A stretch of 17,279 bases of DNA from XYC2-FULL-41-22 sp041666465 (lineage in GTDB: Bacteria > Patescibacteriota > Gracilibacteria > UBA1369 > UBA12470). This document shows, one piece after another, positions 6,797 through 13,250 of the stretch. Under the pieces are notes generated by a model. It was not told the origin of the DNA, did no database searches, and saw nothing but the letters and a program-made list of their open reading frames with translations. How positions within the stretch are numbered: the stretch's first letter is position 1; every line of letters begins with the position of its first letter. Location: positions 1 to 17,279 of the forward strand of contig JBAYGX010000018.1 in assembly GCA_041666465.1 (NCBI GenBank), read 5' to 3'. Made by a program: the position numbers and the translations under genes.

Positions 6797-7531
6797 ATGT
6801 CCGGACACAGCAAATGGCATTCAATTAAACATAAGAAAGGTGCGATTGATGCTAAAAGAGGAAAAATTTTCACAAGACACGCTAAATTGATTGAGATTGC
6901 GGCAAGAAGCGGAGGAGATCCTTCTATGAATCCCGGCTTGAGGCTTGCGCTTGATAATGCCAGAGCTGATAATTTGCCGAATTTAAATATCGAACGCGCG
7001 ATTCGAAAAGGTACCGGTGAAGATAAGGATTCTGCAGTTTTGGTAGAGACAATCTACGAAGGTTATGCTCCAGGAGGAGTTGCTCTTTATATCGAAACAA
7101 TTAGCGACAATAAGAATCGCACAGTTTCGAATATTCGCAGTACTCTTCTCAAGCACGGTGGGAATTTGGGCGCCGCCGGTTGTGTAGGATGGATGTTTGA
7201 GAAAAAAGGGATGATTGCGCTTAAACCCACTTCCTTGTTGCAAGATGATGTCGAGATGAAAATTATCGATTCCGGTGCAAGTGATTTCAAAAAAGATGAG
7301 GATATTTATTTGGTCTATACCGCTCTATCGGATTTGCATACGGTTGCGAAAAATCTTGTTGCGGTCGGATTGGAAGTTGATAAACAAGAGGTTACTTATA
7401 TACCGAAAACCATGACGCAAGTTACAGATAAGGCGATGGCCGAAAAAATCATTGGGCTTCTTGAAACACTCGACGAAGACGAGGATGTGACGAATGTGAG
7501 TATGAACTGCGAGTTGCCGGAAGAAAGCTAA
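6797..7531 (+). CDS. yebC: YebC/PmpR family protein
   Basis: A 244-aa cytosolic protein of the YebC/PmpR/TACO1 family, annotated as a transcriptional regulator and more recently linked to relief of ribosome stalling. The N-terminus is the family hallmark (MSGHSKWHSIKHKKGAID), followed by KRGKIFTRHAKLIEIAAR and the ALDNARADNLPNLNIERAI region. The central domain has YEGYAPGGVALYIE, NKNRTVSNIRS and the LGAAGCVGWMFEKKG segment, and the acidic C-terminus ends in DEDEDVTNV. Length is normal. The upstream region has no Shine-Dalgarno sequence (CTTCCCCATAAATG). It is a single-gene unit; the next gene converges and ends 13 bases after its stop. Confidence 0.96.
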   Translation: MSGHSKWHSIKHKKGAIDAKRGKIFTRHAKLIEIAARSGGDPSMNPGLRLALDNARADNLPNLNIERAIRKGTGEDKDSAVLVETIYEGYAPGGVALYIETISDNKNRTVSNIRSTLLKHGGNLGAAGCVGWMFEKKGMIALKPTSLLQDDVEMKIIDSGASDFKKDEDIYLVYTALSDLHTVAKNLVAVGLEVDKQEVTYIPKTMTQVTDKAMAEKIIGLLETLDEDEDVTNVSMNCELPEES

Positions 7532-7544
7532 CAGCTCACAGGTA

Positions 7545-7970
7545 TCAGCTAGACAGACTTTTTAGCCGAACTCTCGGCAATTTCAAAACCGCCTTCACCA
7601 GCGTCCATCTGATTTTCCCAATATTTTTTATTAAGTATTCCGACTCATAGGTCTTACCTATTTCGATAAGACCGCCCGAACTTGCCGCTATCGCTCTGTC
7701 CATTTTAGTCAGGAAATTTTTACCCCATTTAATTCCTCCAACACGACATTTCGGGTCACCTCTTTTCGTGCATTTCTCACAGATGATGTCGCATGTATCT
7801 ACGATTGTGACCTGATTGATTGCGCCCGTGCGAATTCCTTCCGTTATATCCATTAAGTGATCGGCAAACTCACTGCTGTTTTTATAGCCTAAAAGTTTAA
7901 GCTTCAGCTTTTTTATGCGTCTCGAAGATGGGACTACTAGGCTGTAGAGGTGATGGGCGCGGAGATTCAT
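7545..7970 (-). CDS. DUF1284-like Cys-rich protein
   Basis: A 141-aa protein opening with LRAHHLYSL (3-11), which resembles the (L)RxHHLLCL start of DUF1284 proteins, and carrying C60-DII-C64-x2-C67 and C75, close to that family's DDIC-x2-C...C pattern. The cysteines and two histidines suggest a metal or iron-sulfur site; the family's function is unknown. The C-terminal third is basic and differs from the family as I know it. The ATG at 7970 sits 8 bases after a -10 box, so the transcript is probably leaderless; GGAG directly before the ATG is too close to act as a ribosome site. It lies downstream of the broken gene A1, whose last codons overlap its promoter, and converges on yebC. Confidence 0.65.
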   Translation of the reverse strand: MNLRAHHLYSLVVPSSRRIKKLKLKLLGYKNSSEFADHLMDITEGIRTGAINQVTIVDTCDIICEKCTKRGDPKCRVGGIKWGKNFLTKMDRAIAASSGGLIEIGKTYESEYLIKNIGKIRWTLVKAVLKLPRVRLKSLSS

Positions 7971-7978
7971 GCTCCAAT

Positions 7979-8006
7979 TTTATACCGTCGGCTGAAGAAA
8001 AGACAA
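7979..8006 (-). promoter_or_regulatory. Promoter for the DUF1284-like gene
   Basis: On the minus strand TTGTCT (8006-8001) is followed after 16 bases by TATAAA (7984-7979), then 8 bases to the ATG at 7970. The -10 box overlaps the terminal TAA of pseudogene A1, so the promoter lies inside the remnant's 3' end. Confidence 0.5.
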
Positions 8007-8422
8007 CTTTCTCTGTCCGGCATGAATTTCAACCACAATTTCTCCTCCTGCAATAAGATCCGGCTACACCCCTACGCTATCAAGCGCTCCGCCAATAAAA
8101 GCTTGGATTTCTCGACCGTCAGGCAGTACGACCGTGCACTCTCCGCCATCTGTTACAGTTTTACCAACCGGTGTATTTGTACTAAATGCTGTTTCTAATC
8201 CCGCCAATTTCGCAACTGCGTTTGGAACGACAATTATTAGCAATCTATAATCTGTCGGATTCTCAATCCCAAGTTCCGCTTGTTTTTCAGGCGTTATCGA
8301 AATGTATTTTTCCTGCTATCCGTCGGCCTGGCGCGCGTTCCTTCTATAACTCGCAAATTCTCAACTCCGAGGAGAGTTTTTAAACGGTCTGCCGGATTTG
8401 ATTTTGGTTCTTTTTCTGACAT
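7980..8422 (-). pseudogene. Broken gene A1 of the duplicated B-A cassette
   Basis: Reading the minus strand from ATG 8422 gives 42 aa (MSEKEPKSNPADRLKTLLGV...) ending at TAA 8294. Moving by one base at the A5 run (plus-strand T5, 8307-8311) opens a second frame that runs coherently (KYISITPEKQAELGIE..., ...DGREIQAFIGGALDSVGV) to an in-frame TAG at 8064-8066. The same frame then continues (PDLIAGGEIVVEIHAGQ...) to TAA at 7980. One extra A plus TAG read as a sense codon (for example CAG) would give a protein of about 147 aa. Two lesions point to a decaying gene; alternatives are assembly error or recoding. The start overlaps the B1 stop (TAATG), implying coupled translation originally. The first 66 bases of the conserved block nearly match A2. 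No known family recognised. Confidence 0.6.
8311..8376 (-). repeat. 66-bp repeat, copy 1 (within A1)
   Basis: Matches 8884-8949 at 60 of 66 positions. It encodes the conserved peptide region LLGVE-x-LRVIEGTR-x-RPTDSR of A1. Similarity falls off sharply on both sides, at the A-run on one side and in the variable N-terminus on the other. Confidence 0.85.
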
Positions 8423-8817
8423 TATTCTTGGGAAAAATATCTTACAATCAGCTCCTCAATATTACGACAAATACGGTTTAATGGCTTTCCTTCCCTCGTG
8501 TCATAAGAATAGTCCATAATATCACTCCACATTACCTGGCCAAATCTATACAACATCTCTTGGTCTTCGGGTCTAGTCACCCTACCAAACTTGGTTCCCG
8601 CTATGTATGCATGTCGTTGTTCCATAGTTAGCATATCGAAAGCCTCTGTAAATCTGTACATTGGCGTTCCGTTTTTCCGAACTTTTATTCCTTCATTCCC
8701 ACTTTGTTGCCGTAAGAAAGATACCAAGTCTGCTGTTACTTCATTTAGCCGTTCAGTTAATGCTGCTATGTAATCTAGCCGTTCATCCGCTGTAGGCACT
8801 ACATCTTCGTTCCCCAT
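8422..8817 (-). CDS. Unknown protein B1, paralogue of B2
   Basis: A 131-aa soluble, mostly helical protein with no family I recognise. It shares with B2 an N-terminal helix (DERLDYIAALTERL), the core FDMLTMEQR and YIAGTKFGRV (60-80), then W97-SDI and a C-terminal SYDTREGKPLNRI...EELIVRYF. Counting the core block of 21 residues, 13 are identical to B2. Compared with B2 it has a small insertion around residues 38-52. Upstream, a weak promoter TTCACG-N15-TATAAC (8858-8832) may serve it. Its TAA overlaps the ATG of A1 (TAATG). The paired, duplicated arrangement with small A genes suggests that B and A proteins work together, but nothing in the sequence shows what they do. Confidence 0.7.
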   Translation of the reverse strand: MGNEDVVPTADERLDYIAALTERLNEVTADLVSFLRQQSGNEGIKVRKNGTPMYRFTEAFDMLTMEQRHAYIAGTKFGRVTRPEDQEMLYRFGQVMWSDIMDYSYDTREGKPLNRICRNIEELIVRYFSQE

Positions 8818-8875
8818 GTTTTTATAGTTATGTTATAAATTTTATTATCATCCGTGAAGTATTCCTGTTTGTAAT

Positions 8876-8989
8876 TCAGGTGTTCCTGCTATCCGTCGGC
8901 CTAGAGCGCGTACCTTCTATAACTCGCAAAGTTTCAACCCCGAGGAGAGCTTTCAGATGGTCTTCGGATTGGTGAACTCGTTCTGTCAT
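8876..8989 (-). pseudogene. Truncated gene A2 of the B-A cassette
   Basis: A 37-codon ORF (MTERVHQSEDHLKALLGVE...) that begins 3 bases after the B2 stop. Residues 15-35 match A1 at 19 of 21 positions, then it stops at TGA right after PTDSRNT. In the next frame the sequence continues as TPELQTGILHG then a stop, which echoes TPEKQAELGI of A1 after its frameshift. I therefore read it as a decayed A gene that lost most of its 3' part, with a deletion and frameshift near the same spot as the A1 lesion. It could instead be a functional short peptide, since the N-terminal segment is well preserved. Confidence 0.5.
8884..8949 (-). repeat. 66-bp repeat, copy 2 (within A2)
   Basis: Partner of 8311-8376, with 60 of 66 bases identical and same orientation, 573 bases apart. 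Of the six differences, three leave the encoded residue unchanged. Confidence 0.85.
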
Positions 8990-8992
8990 TAT

Positions 8993-9367
8993 TTATTCTA
9001 TTTCGGGGAAAAAATATTCTGCAATAATCTCCTTAATACTAAGACCAAGATTACTTAATAACTTATTTTTTTCTGTGTCAATACCATATGTTACAACATC
9101 TCCCCATCTTACATGCTCAGTATTAGTCAACATACCGCGAACATTGCATATATCCCTGTCGATCACCCTATCAAATTTTGTTCGTCTTATATATTCCATT
9201 CGCTGTGCATCAGTTAGTATATCAAAAAGATCTACAAATTTACTCATTGTCCCAATGAGGTTATGATCTCTTATTTCTACAGCCTGATCGCTGTTTTCTA
9301 ATAACAGTACCAATGTTTCGATTATCTCTTCTAGTCTTTCTTCTACTGTACGCGGTTCTTTATCCAT
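8993..9367 (-). CDS. Unknown protein B2, paralogue of B1
   Basis: A 124-aa soluble protein of unknown function, rich in acidic residues (MDKEPRTVEERLEEIIETL). The shared B-family core is FDILTDAQR and YIRRTKFDRV (48-68), followed by W88-GDVVTYGIDTEKN and IKEIIAEYF. No catalytic motif, signal peptide or membrane segment is visible. The -10 box TATAAT overlaps the stop region of the upstream DHH gene and ends 9 bases before the ATG, so it may have its own leaderless transcript. The A2 remnant begins 3 bases after its stop. B1 and B2 have diverged far more than the A1/A2 repeat, so the duplication is probably old. Confidence 0.7.
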   Translation of the reverse strand: MDKEPRTVEERLEEIIETLVLLLENSDQAVEIRDHNLIGTMSKFVDLFDILTDAQRMEYIRRTKFDRVIDRDICNVRGMLTNTEHVRWGDVVTYGIDTEKNKLLSNLGLSIKEIIAEYFFPEIE

Positions 9368-9376
9368 TTTTTTATG

Positions 9377-9382
9377 ATTATA
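9377..9382 (-). promoter_or_regulatory. -10 box for B2
   Basis: TATAAT on the minus strand directly follows the TAA of the DHH gene and ends 9 bases before the B2 ATG. No clear -35 box; it would give a leader of about 2-3 bases. Confidence 0.4.
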
Positions 9383-10876
9383 TTATGAGATTTCATTGTC
9401 ATCCACGGTGAAGAACTCCCCCGGCGCCGATTTCAAAACATCTTCAACCGTCATCTCGCTTTTTGGTTTGAAAAACTGTTTTGTCATGTCCTCAATTCGA
9501 TTTTCGCGCTTCGACTCTTCCTCTTTTCTTTTTCTAAAATCTTTTAACAATAAATCTTCCCCGCCCTCTCTAGCGGCAGGTACGACTTCCGGTTTCTGGA
9601 ACTGAATATTTGCCAGTGGATCTTTTCTCAAATCGGATGCTGTTTGCATTTTTTTAGGTTCTTGTACTATCTGTTGCGGAACAACTATCTCTGCTGGCTG
9701 CATATGCGCCATACCTGATACATCAGTCCTACCCTCTTGGTACTCTTTAATTTTATTTATAATGAAATTTTCCGCCTCGTAAAAACCCATACCCTTCACC
9801 CTAAATCCCGCCGCTTTCGGATGACCACCGCCTCCAAATATATGCGCGATATCGTTCGCATTCGCTCCTTTATTAGGCGTCCTAACGCTTACCGAAACCA
9901 AATTTTCATCTTTTTCCTTAATAAGCAAAACCACCTGCGCTCCAGGAGCGTTCGATAACAATTCATCAATAATTCCACCTGATTCGTCATGAGAACTCTC
10001 GGTCTCCTTCAGATCTTCCGCTGTAATTGTCGACCAGACCAAATGATGAGCTTCGTCATATTTAATTTTCGACAAAACTTTTCCCCACAATTTAAGGGTT
10101 GAAAGTCTCTTGGTTCTATAAATATATTTAATAATCTCTTGCTGGCGCGCACCCAAATCGAGCAAATGTGCGGCTACTCCAAACGCCCTCGGAGTTGTAT
10201 TCGCGTGCTGAAAACTTCCAGTATCTGTAATTATACCTGCAAGTAAAAGTGTCGCGATATCCGCGTCTATCAATTTCATACTCGTTTTCGCCTCCATCTG
10301 CTCGAATAACGGAATAAGTATTTCCGTTGTTGATGAGGCTGTTATATCCACCATGTTAATCCTGCCAAACTCACCGTTTGAAGCGTGATGGTCGATATTT
10401 ATAACAGGTATCGAGTAGAACATTTCAGGATTTTGCTCATAAACCTTCCCGAGCTGTTGGAGATCACCGGTATCAACCGTAATTATCAAGTCGTATTTTG
10501 ATTCACCATAATGGAAACTCACATCTTTATCACCGAACTTCCCTTTTTTAGGGGTGATAATGATGTTTACCTTATTGTGCTCGACCTCGTACTTGATTGT
10601 ATCCACTTCAGCAGTTGTACAATCGAGCGTAACTATGAAATCTTCCGCCCCACCGAAATTTCTTGAAATCGATTCGATTGTTGGGAGAAATTTGAATGTT
10701 TCAGGAATCGGATCGGCGCAAATGACCGTTGATTCTTTACCAAGTTTCTTGAGGAGTAGGTAAAAAGATAGCGCCGCGCCAAGAGAATCGCCATCTGGTG
10801 GAGATGACGGCAAGAGTAGGATTCGTTGGCTCTTCTCGATAAGATTAATGATTTGTTCTTCGGTTGAGGTAGGCAT
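9383..10876 (-). CDS. DHH/DHHA1 phosphoesterase, NrnA-like, with long C-terminal extension
   Basis: A 497-aa cytosolic protein of the DHH superfamily, closest in layout to NrnA-type enzymes that cleave short oligoribonucleotides and pAp. Motifs in order: PPDGDSLGA (26-34), VDTGD (134-138), NIDHHASN (160-167), ITDTGSFQ (216-223) and the DHHA1 substrate-binding loop FGGGGHPKAAGF (347-358). The usual histidine of the first motif (H-x-x-P-D-G-D) is S24, which may alter metal binding or may be normal for this subgroup. Ordinary NrnA ends near residue 320-340; here residues 385-497 add a Pro/Gln-rich linker and a charged helix (FRKRKEEESKRENR) of unknown role. The ATG at 10876 follows an AT-rich leader with 8-bp repeats and a TATAAT box at 10920-10925. 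B2 lies 15 bases downstream. Confidence 0.87.
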   Translation of the reverse strand: MPTSTEEQIINLIEKSQRILLLPSSPPDGDSLGAALSFYLLLKKLGKESTVICADPIPETFKFLPTIESISRNFGGAEDFIVTLDCTTAEVDTIKYEVEHNKVNIIITPKKGKFGDKDVSFHYGESKYDLIITVDTGDLQQLGKVYEQNPEMFYSIPVINIDHHASNGEFGRINMVDITASSTTEILIPLFEQMEAKTSMKLIDADIATLLLAGIITDTGSFQHANTTPRAFGVAAHLLDLGARQQEIIKYIYRTKRLSTLKLWGKVLSKIKYDEAHHLVWSTITAEDLKETESSHDESGGIIDELLSNAPGAQVVLLIKEKDENLVSVSVRTPNKGANANDIAHIFGGGGHPKAAGFRVKGMGFYEAENFIINKIKEYQEGRTDVSGMAHMQPAEIVVPQQIVQEPKKMQTASDLRKDPLANIQFQKPEVVPAAREGGEDLLLKDFRKRKEEESKRENRIEDMTKQFFKPKSEMTVEDVLKSAPGEFFTVDDNEIS

Positions 10877-10905
10877 TTAGGAAGTTAGGATGTTAGGCGC
10901 TAGGG
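10877..10905. repeat. 8-bp micro-tandem repeat (TTAGG-N3)
   Basis: TTAGGAAG, TTAGGATG, TTAGGCGC and a partial TAGGG follow each other without gaps directly upstream of the DHH gene start, inside its predicted leader. It is one of several short 7-8 bp tandem repeats at gene boundaries in this window. Confidence 0.6.
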
Positions 10906-10919
10906 CACGCATTCGGATA

Positions 10920-10925
10920 ATTATA
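10920..10925 (-). promoter_or_regulatory. -10 box for the DHH gene
   Basis: TATAAT on the minus strand, 43 bases before the ATG at 10876. The leader it implies is about 37 bases and consists mainly of the 8-bp repeat. A -35 box is not clear. Confidence 0.4.
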
Positions 10926-11040
10926 CAACTTATCCGGTGGCGAGTCAATATACCGCAAATGGACATATTAGGCAGGAGTGTAGCACAAAGAAGGCCTTTT
11001 GCAAGCCGAAAAAAGCAATATCGTCGTCAGCTACAAAAGC

Positions 11041-11069
11041 TTGACAAATCTGCGAATTCTATGTATAAG
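11041..11069 (+). promoter_or_regulatory. Promoter for the secreted-protein gene
   Basis: A perfect TTGACA (11041-11046) and TATAAG (11064-11069) are separated by the ideal 17 bases. Transcription should start near 11076, 2-3 bases before the ATG pair at 11079/11082. This is the best promoter in the window and fixes the start of the gene. Confidence 0.7.
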
Positions 11070-11078
11070 ATATGGCAT

Positions 11079-11669
11079 ATGATGGAAAATCTCAAACATA
11101 TCGAAAGAGCTTTACTGATGGCACCCTTGCTTGCATTTGCCACCCCTTCCTTTGCGCAAACACAACCACCTGAAAATGTTTCTATTCATTTGGCTCGCCC
11201 GCCACATATTGCTACTCCTGATGAAGGACAATATACGCAATTATCTGGAGGCTCATTCCCGTCAATGAGCAATAGTGTACCTGTTGTTCGTTACAAATCA
11301 GCAGATGTTGAATTAACACGTGGCGATACTGATAAAAAAGTGTATCGGCTCTTATCTGACAAAGTCACTCATGCTGAAATTCAAGATATAGTCGCTAAGA
11401 ACCAAGGATTCCGTCTCGTCGGTCTTGATGATAGCGAAAATATAGCTAGTATTTGTAAAGATGCTGCCATAAAAGATTCGCGTCTTGATGCTTGCAAAAA
11501 CAATACCGAATTTGAAAATATTTGGACAAATGTAAGCTATCAAGAAACTACTCTTGTTATCGATATAGGCTGCCGATCAAAACCTAATAATGATCACTCG
11601 GATTTGTGTTTTACTCCAAGAATAACCGATATAGGTTCTGCCTATGTAGTTTTAGTAAAAGATCTCTAA
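11079..11669 (+). CDS. Secreted protein of unknown function
   Basis: A 196-aa exported protein. The reading frame is open from an ATG at 10890, but a strong promoter lies inside that extension and a signal peptide begins only at the ATG pair 11079/11082, so I start at 11079. The signal peptide has a basic start (MMENLKHIER), a hydrophobic core (ALLMAPLLAFA) and a likely cleavage after PSFAQ. The mature protein is about 165 residues, with four cysteines in its second half (ICKD, DACK, GCRS, DLCF) that could form two disulfides. No lipobox, membrane segment or family I recognise. Its last 18 bases overlap the end of recJ on the other strand. A substrate-binding or envelope role is possible but unsupported. 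Confidence 0.65.
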   Translation: MMENLKHIERALLMAPLLAFATPSFAQTQPPENVSIHLARPPHIATPDEGQYTQLSGGSFPSMSNSVPVVRYKSADVELTRGDTDKKVYRLLSDKVTHAEIQDIVAKNQGFRLVGLDDSENIASICKDAAIKDSRLDACKNNTEFENIWTNVSYQETTLVIDIGCRSKPNNDHSDLCFTPRITDIGSAYVVLVKDL

Positions 11670-13250
11670 ATCCTCAATCATCACGCCCCATCCCTCCGAC
11701 GCGTAAGAGTCTTTTTTCAGACTGCCCGCGATTGAAACCACTCCGTTCGGGATCGCAACCTGCCCCGCTCTGAATCTGATTCCCGATATTCTTTTTCTCC
11801 CAAGGGATCCTATTAATTTGAGGTGCGAGCTATCCGAACCAACCATTTTCACCTCCTGTATTTTCACCCCTTTAATAAGAAATTTCGGATGCGCGTTTTC
11901 TTCTCCGAACGGCTTGAATTTTTCGATTTCCGCGACTAGATCAAGACCGAGATCCTCTTCTGTTAATTCGCAATCGAGTACGAGTTTTTTCGCAGGTATC
12001 TCCGTTGCCGCGATTTGTTCAAGAAGCACCTCTTTAAATTTCTTGAAATTCTTTTTCTCGACCCCGAAACCCGCCGCTTTTTTATGACCGCCATACTCTT
12101 TCAGAAGCTTGTCGGCTTTTTTAAGCCCGCCGGTTATATCGAAATACGAAGGCGATCTTGCCGAACCCGTTAAAACACCATCTTTTTCCATCATCGCCAA
12201 GACTGGTTTATTGGTAAGTTCGCTTAATTTTCCGGCAATAAGCCCGAGCACACCTTTTTGCCAATCGCCTATCACGAAAATTATTTTTTCACTCTCGTCA
12301 TATTCAATTTCCGAGATGATTTTTTTTACCAAATCCTGCCTCTGCACATTCAAATCATTAAGCTCCAGAGCCAACTCTTCAACTCTTGAATCGTCGGAAA
12401 TTAACAGATGCAGGGCCGTATAAGGACTTTTAATTCGACCGGCCGCATTTATCCTCGGTGCCAATCTGTAACCGATCATATCTCCATCCATATTTTTTAA
12501 ATCAAACTCGCTTATATTCGCAGTATTTTTAAGCGCATTAAGTCCTCGCCAAAACGTCTTCGCCATCTGTTTCAAACCGCGACGTGCAATCGAGCGGTTT
12601 TCTCCTGTAAGAGGCACGAGATCCGCAATCGTTCCGATAGCTGCCAAATCCAGATACTTATAAGCATCTTCCGTCAAAGCGGATGCCAATTTGTAAGCCA
12701 CTCCCGAACCGGAAAGATGTTTGAAAGGATAACCATCTGTGTATCTCGGATGGATTATTGCGTAAGCTTGCTTGGCTGGTTCGAGCGGAATGTCGTGGTG
12801 GTCGGTTATTATCACATCTATCCCGTTATCTTGCGCTTTTTCGACTTCACTCGGACAAGAGATCCCGCAATCGACAGTTATCACCAATTTCACACCAAGT
12901 TGAATAAACTCGTCTACGAATTTCATTTTCAGACCGTAGCCGTCCTCTTCCCTATGTGGGATTCGGCAAGAGGCTTCCGCGCCCATCTGTCTCAAGGTAC
13001 GGATGAGAATCGCCGAGCCGCTTATTCCGTCAGCATCATAATCGCCGAAGATCATAATTCTTTCCTTTTGCGCGATGGCGTGTTTTATACGGGCGACCGC
13101 CTTTTCCATATCCTGAAAAAGCATCGGATCATGGATGGTTTCATCCTTTAGGTCGTTTATGGAAAACCCCCTGTTCTTGAGAATTTTTTCAAAAGGGGTT
13201 GTGTTTGCAGAATTATTTAAGACTTCCCATTCGAAGCCGAAGATGGTCAT
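11652..13250 (-). CDS. recJ: Single-stranded-DNA-specific 5'-3' exonuclease RecJ
   Basis: RecJ degrades single-stranded DNA from the 5' end and works in RecF-pathway recombination, mismatch repair and base-excision repair, needing divalent metal. The 532-aa product carries the DHH motifs in order: FGDYDADGISGS (68-79), VDCG (126-129), ITDHHDIP (148-155) and GTIADLVPL (206-214). The DHHA1 domain shows EYGGHKKAAGF (385-395), and residues 420-532 form the RecJ OB-fold region. Length is slightly below that of E. coli RecJ. The ATG at 13250 overlaps the mazG stop (ATGA), so it is the last gene of the miaA-HNH-mazG-recJ series. Its 3' end overlaps the convergent secreted-protein gene by 18 bases. 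Confidence 0.95.
   Translation of the reverse strand: MTIFGFEWEVLNNSANTTPFEKILKNRGFSINDLKDETIHDPMLFQDMEKAVARIKHAIAQKERIMIFGDYDADGISGSAILIRTLRQMGAEASCRIPHREEDGYGLKMKFVDEFIQLGVKLVITVDCGISCPSEVEKAQDNGIDVIITDHHDIPLEPAKQAYAIIHPRYTDGYPFKHLSGSGVAYKLASALTEDAYKYLDLAAIGTIADLVPLTGENRSIARRGLKQMAKTFWRGLNALKNTANISEFDLKNMDGDMIGYRLAPRINAAGRIKSPYTALHLLISDDSRVEELALELNDLNVQRQDLVKKIISEIEYDESEKIIFVIGDWQKGVLGLIAGKLSELTNKPVLAMMEKDGVLTGSARSPSYFDITGGLKKADKLLKEYGGHKKAAGFGVEKKNFKKFKEVLLEQIAATEIPAKKLVLDCELTEEDLGLDLVAEIEKFKPFGEENAHPKFLIKGVKIQEVKMVGSDSSHLKLIGSLGRKRISGIRFRAGQVAIPNGVVSIAGSLKKDSYASEGWGVMIEDLEIFY

Noticed and set aside
7532..7560. Possible hairpin between yebC and the DUF1284-like gene (repeated AGCT/TAGCT).
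   Set aside because: The segments are too short and badly spaced to form a stable stem, and no T-run follows on the plus strand at the right place.
8064..8066. TAG reassignment or TGA=Gly code.
   Set aside because: TAG ends hisS and TGA ends lgt, malic-operon and recJ-operon genes at sensible points, with ATGA overlaps. A single in-frame TAG in an already frameshifted gene is better explained by decay.
7950..8519. Plus-strand reading frames across the A1/B1 region.
   Set aside because: They are antisense to the coherent minus-strand A1 and B1 frames, lack promoters and ribosome sites, and show no recognisable protein pattern.
10890..11078. N-terminal extension of the secreted protein.
   Set aside because: A promoter lies inside it, and the signal peptide would become internal.
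12717..13151. 144-residue plus-strand frame inside recJ.
   Set aside because: It is a shadow of recJ, whose motifs are intact across the same bases.
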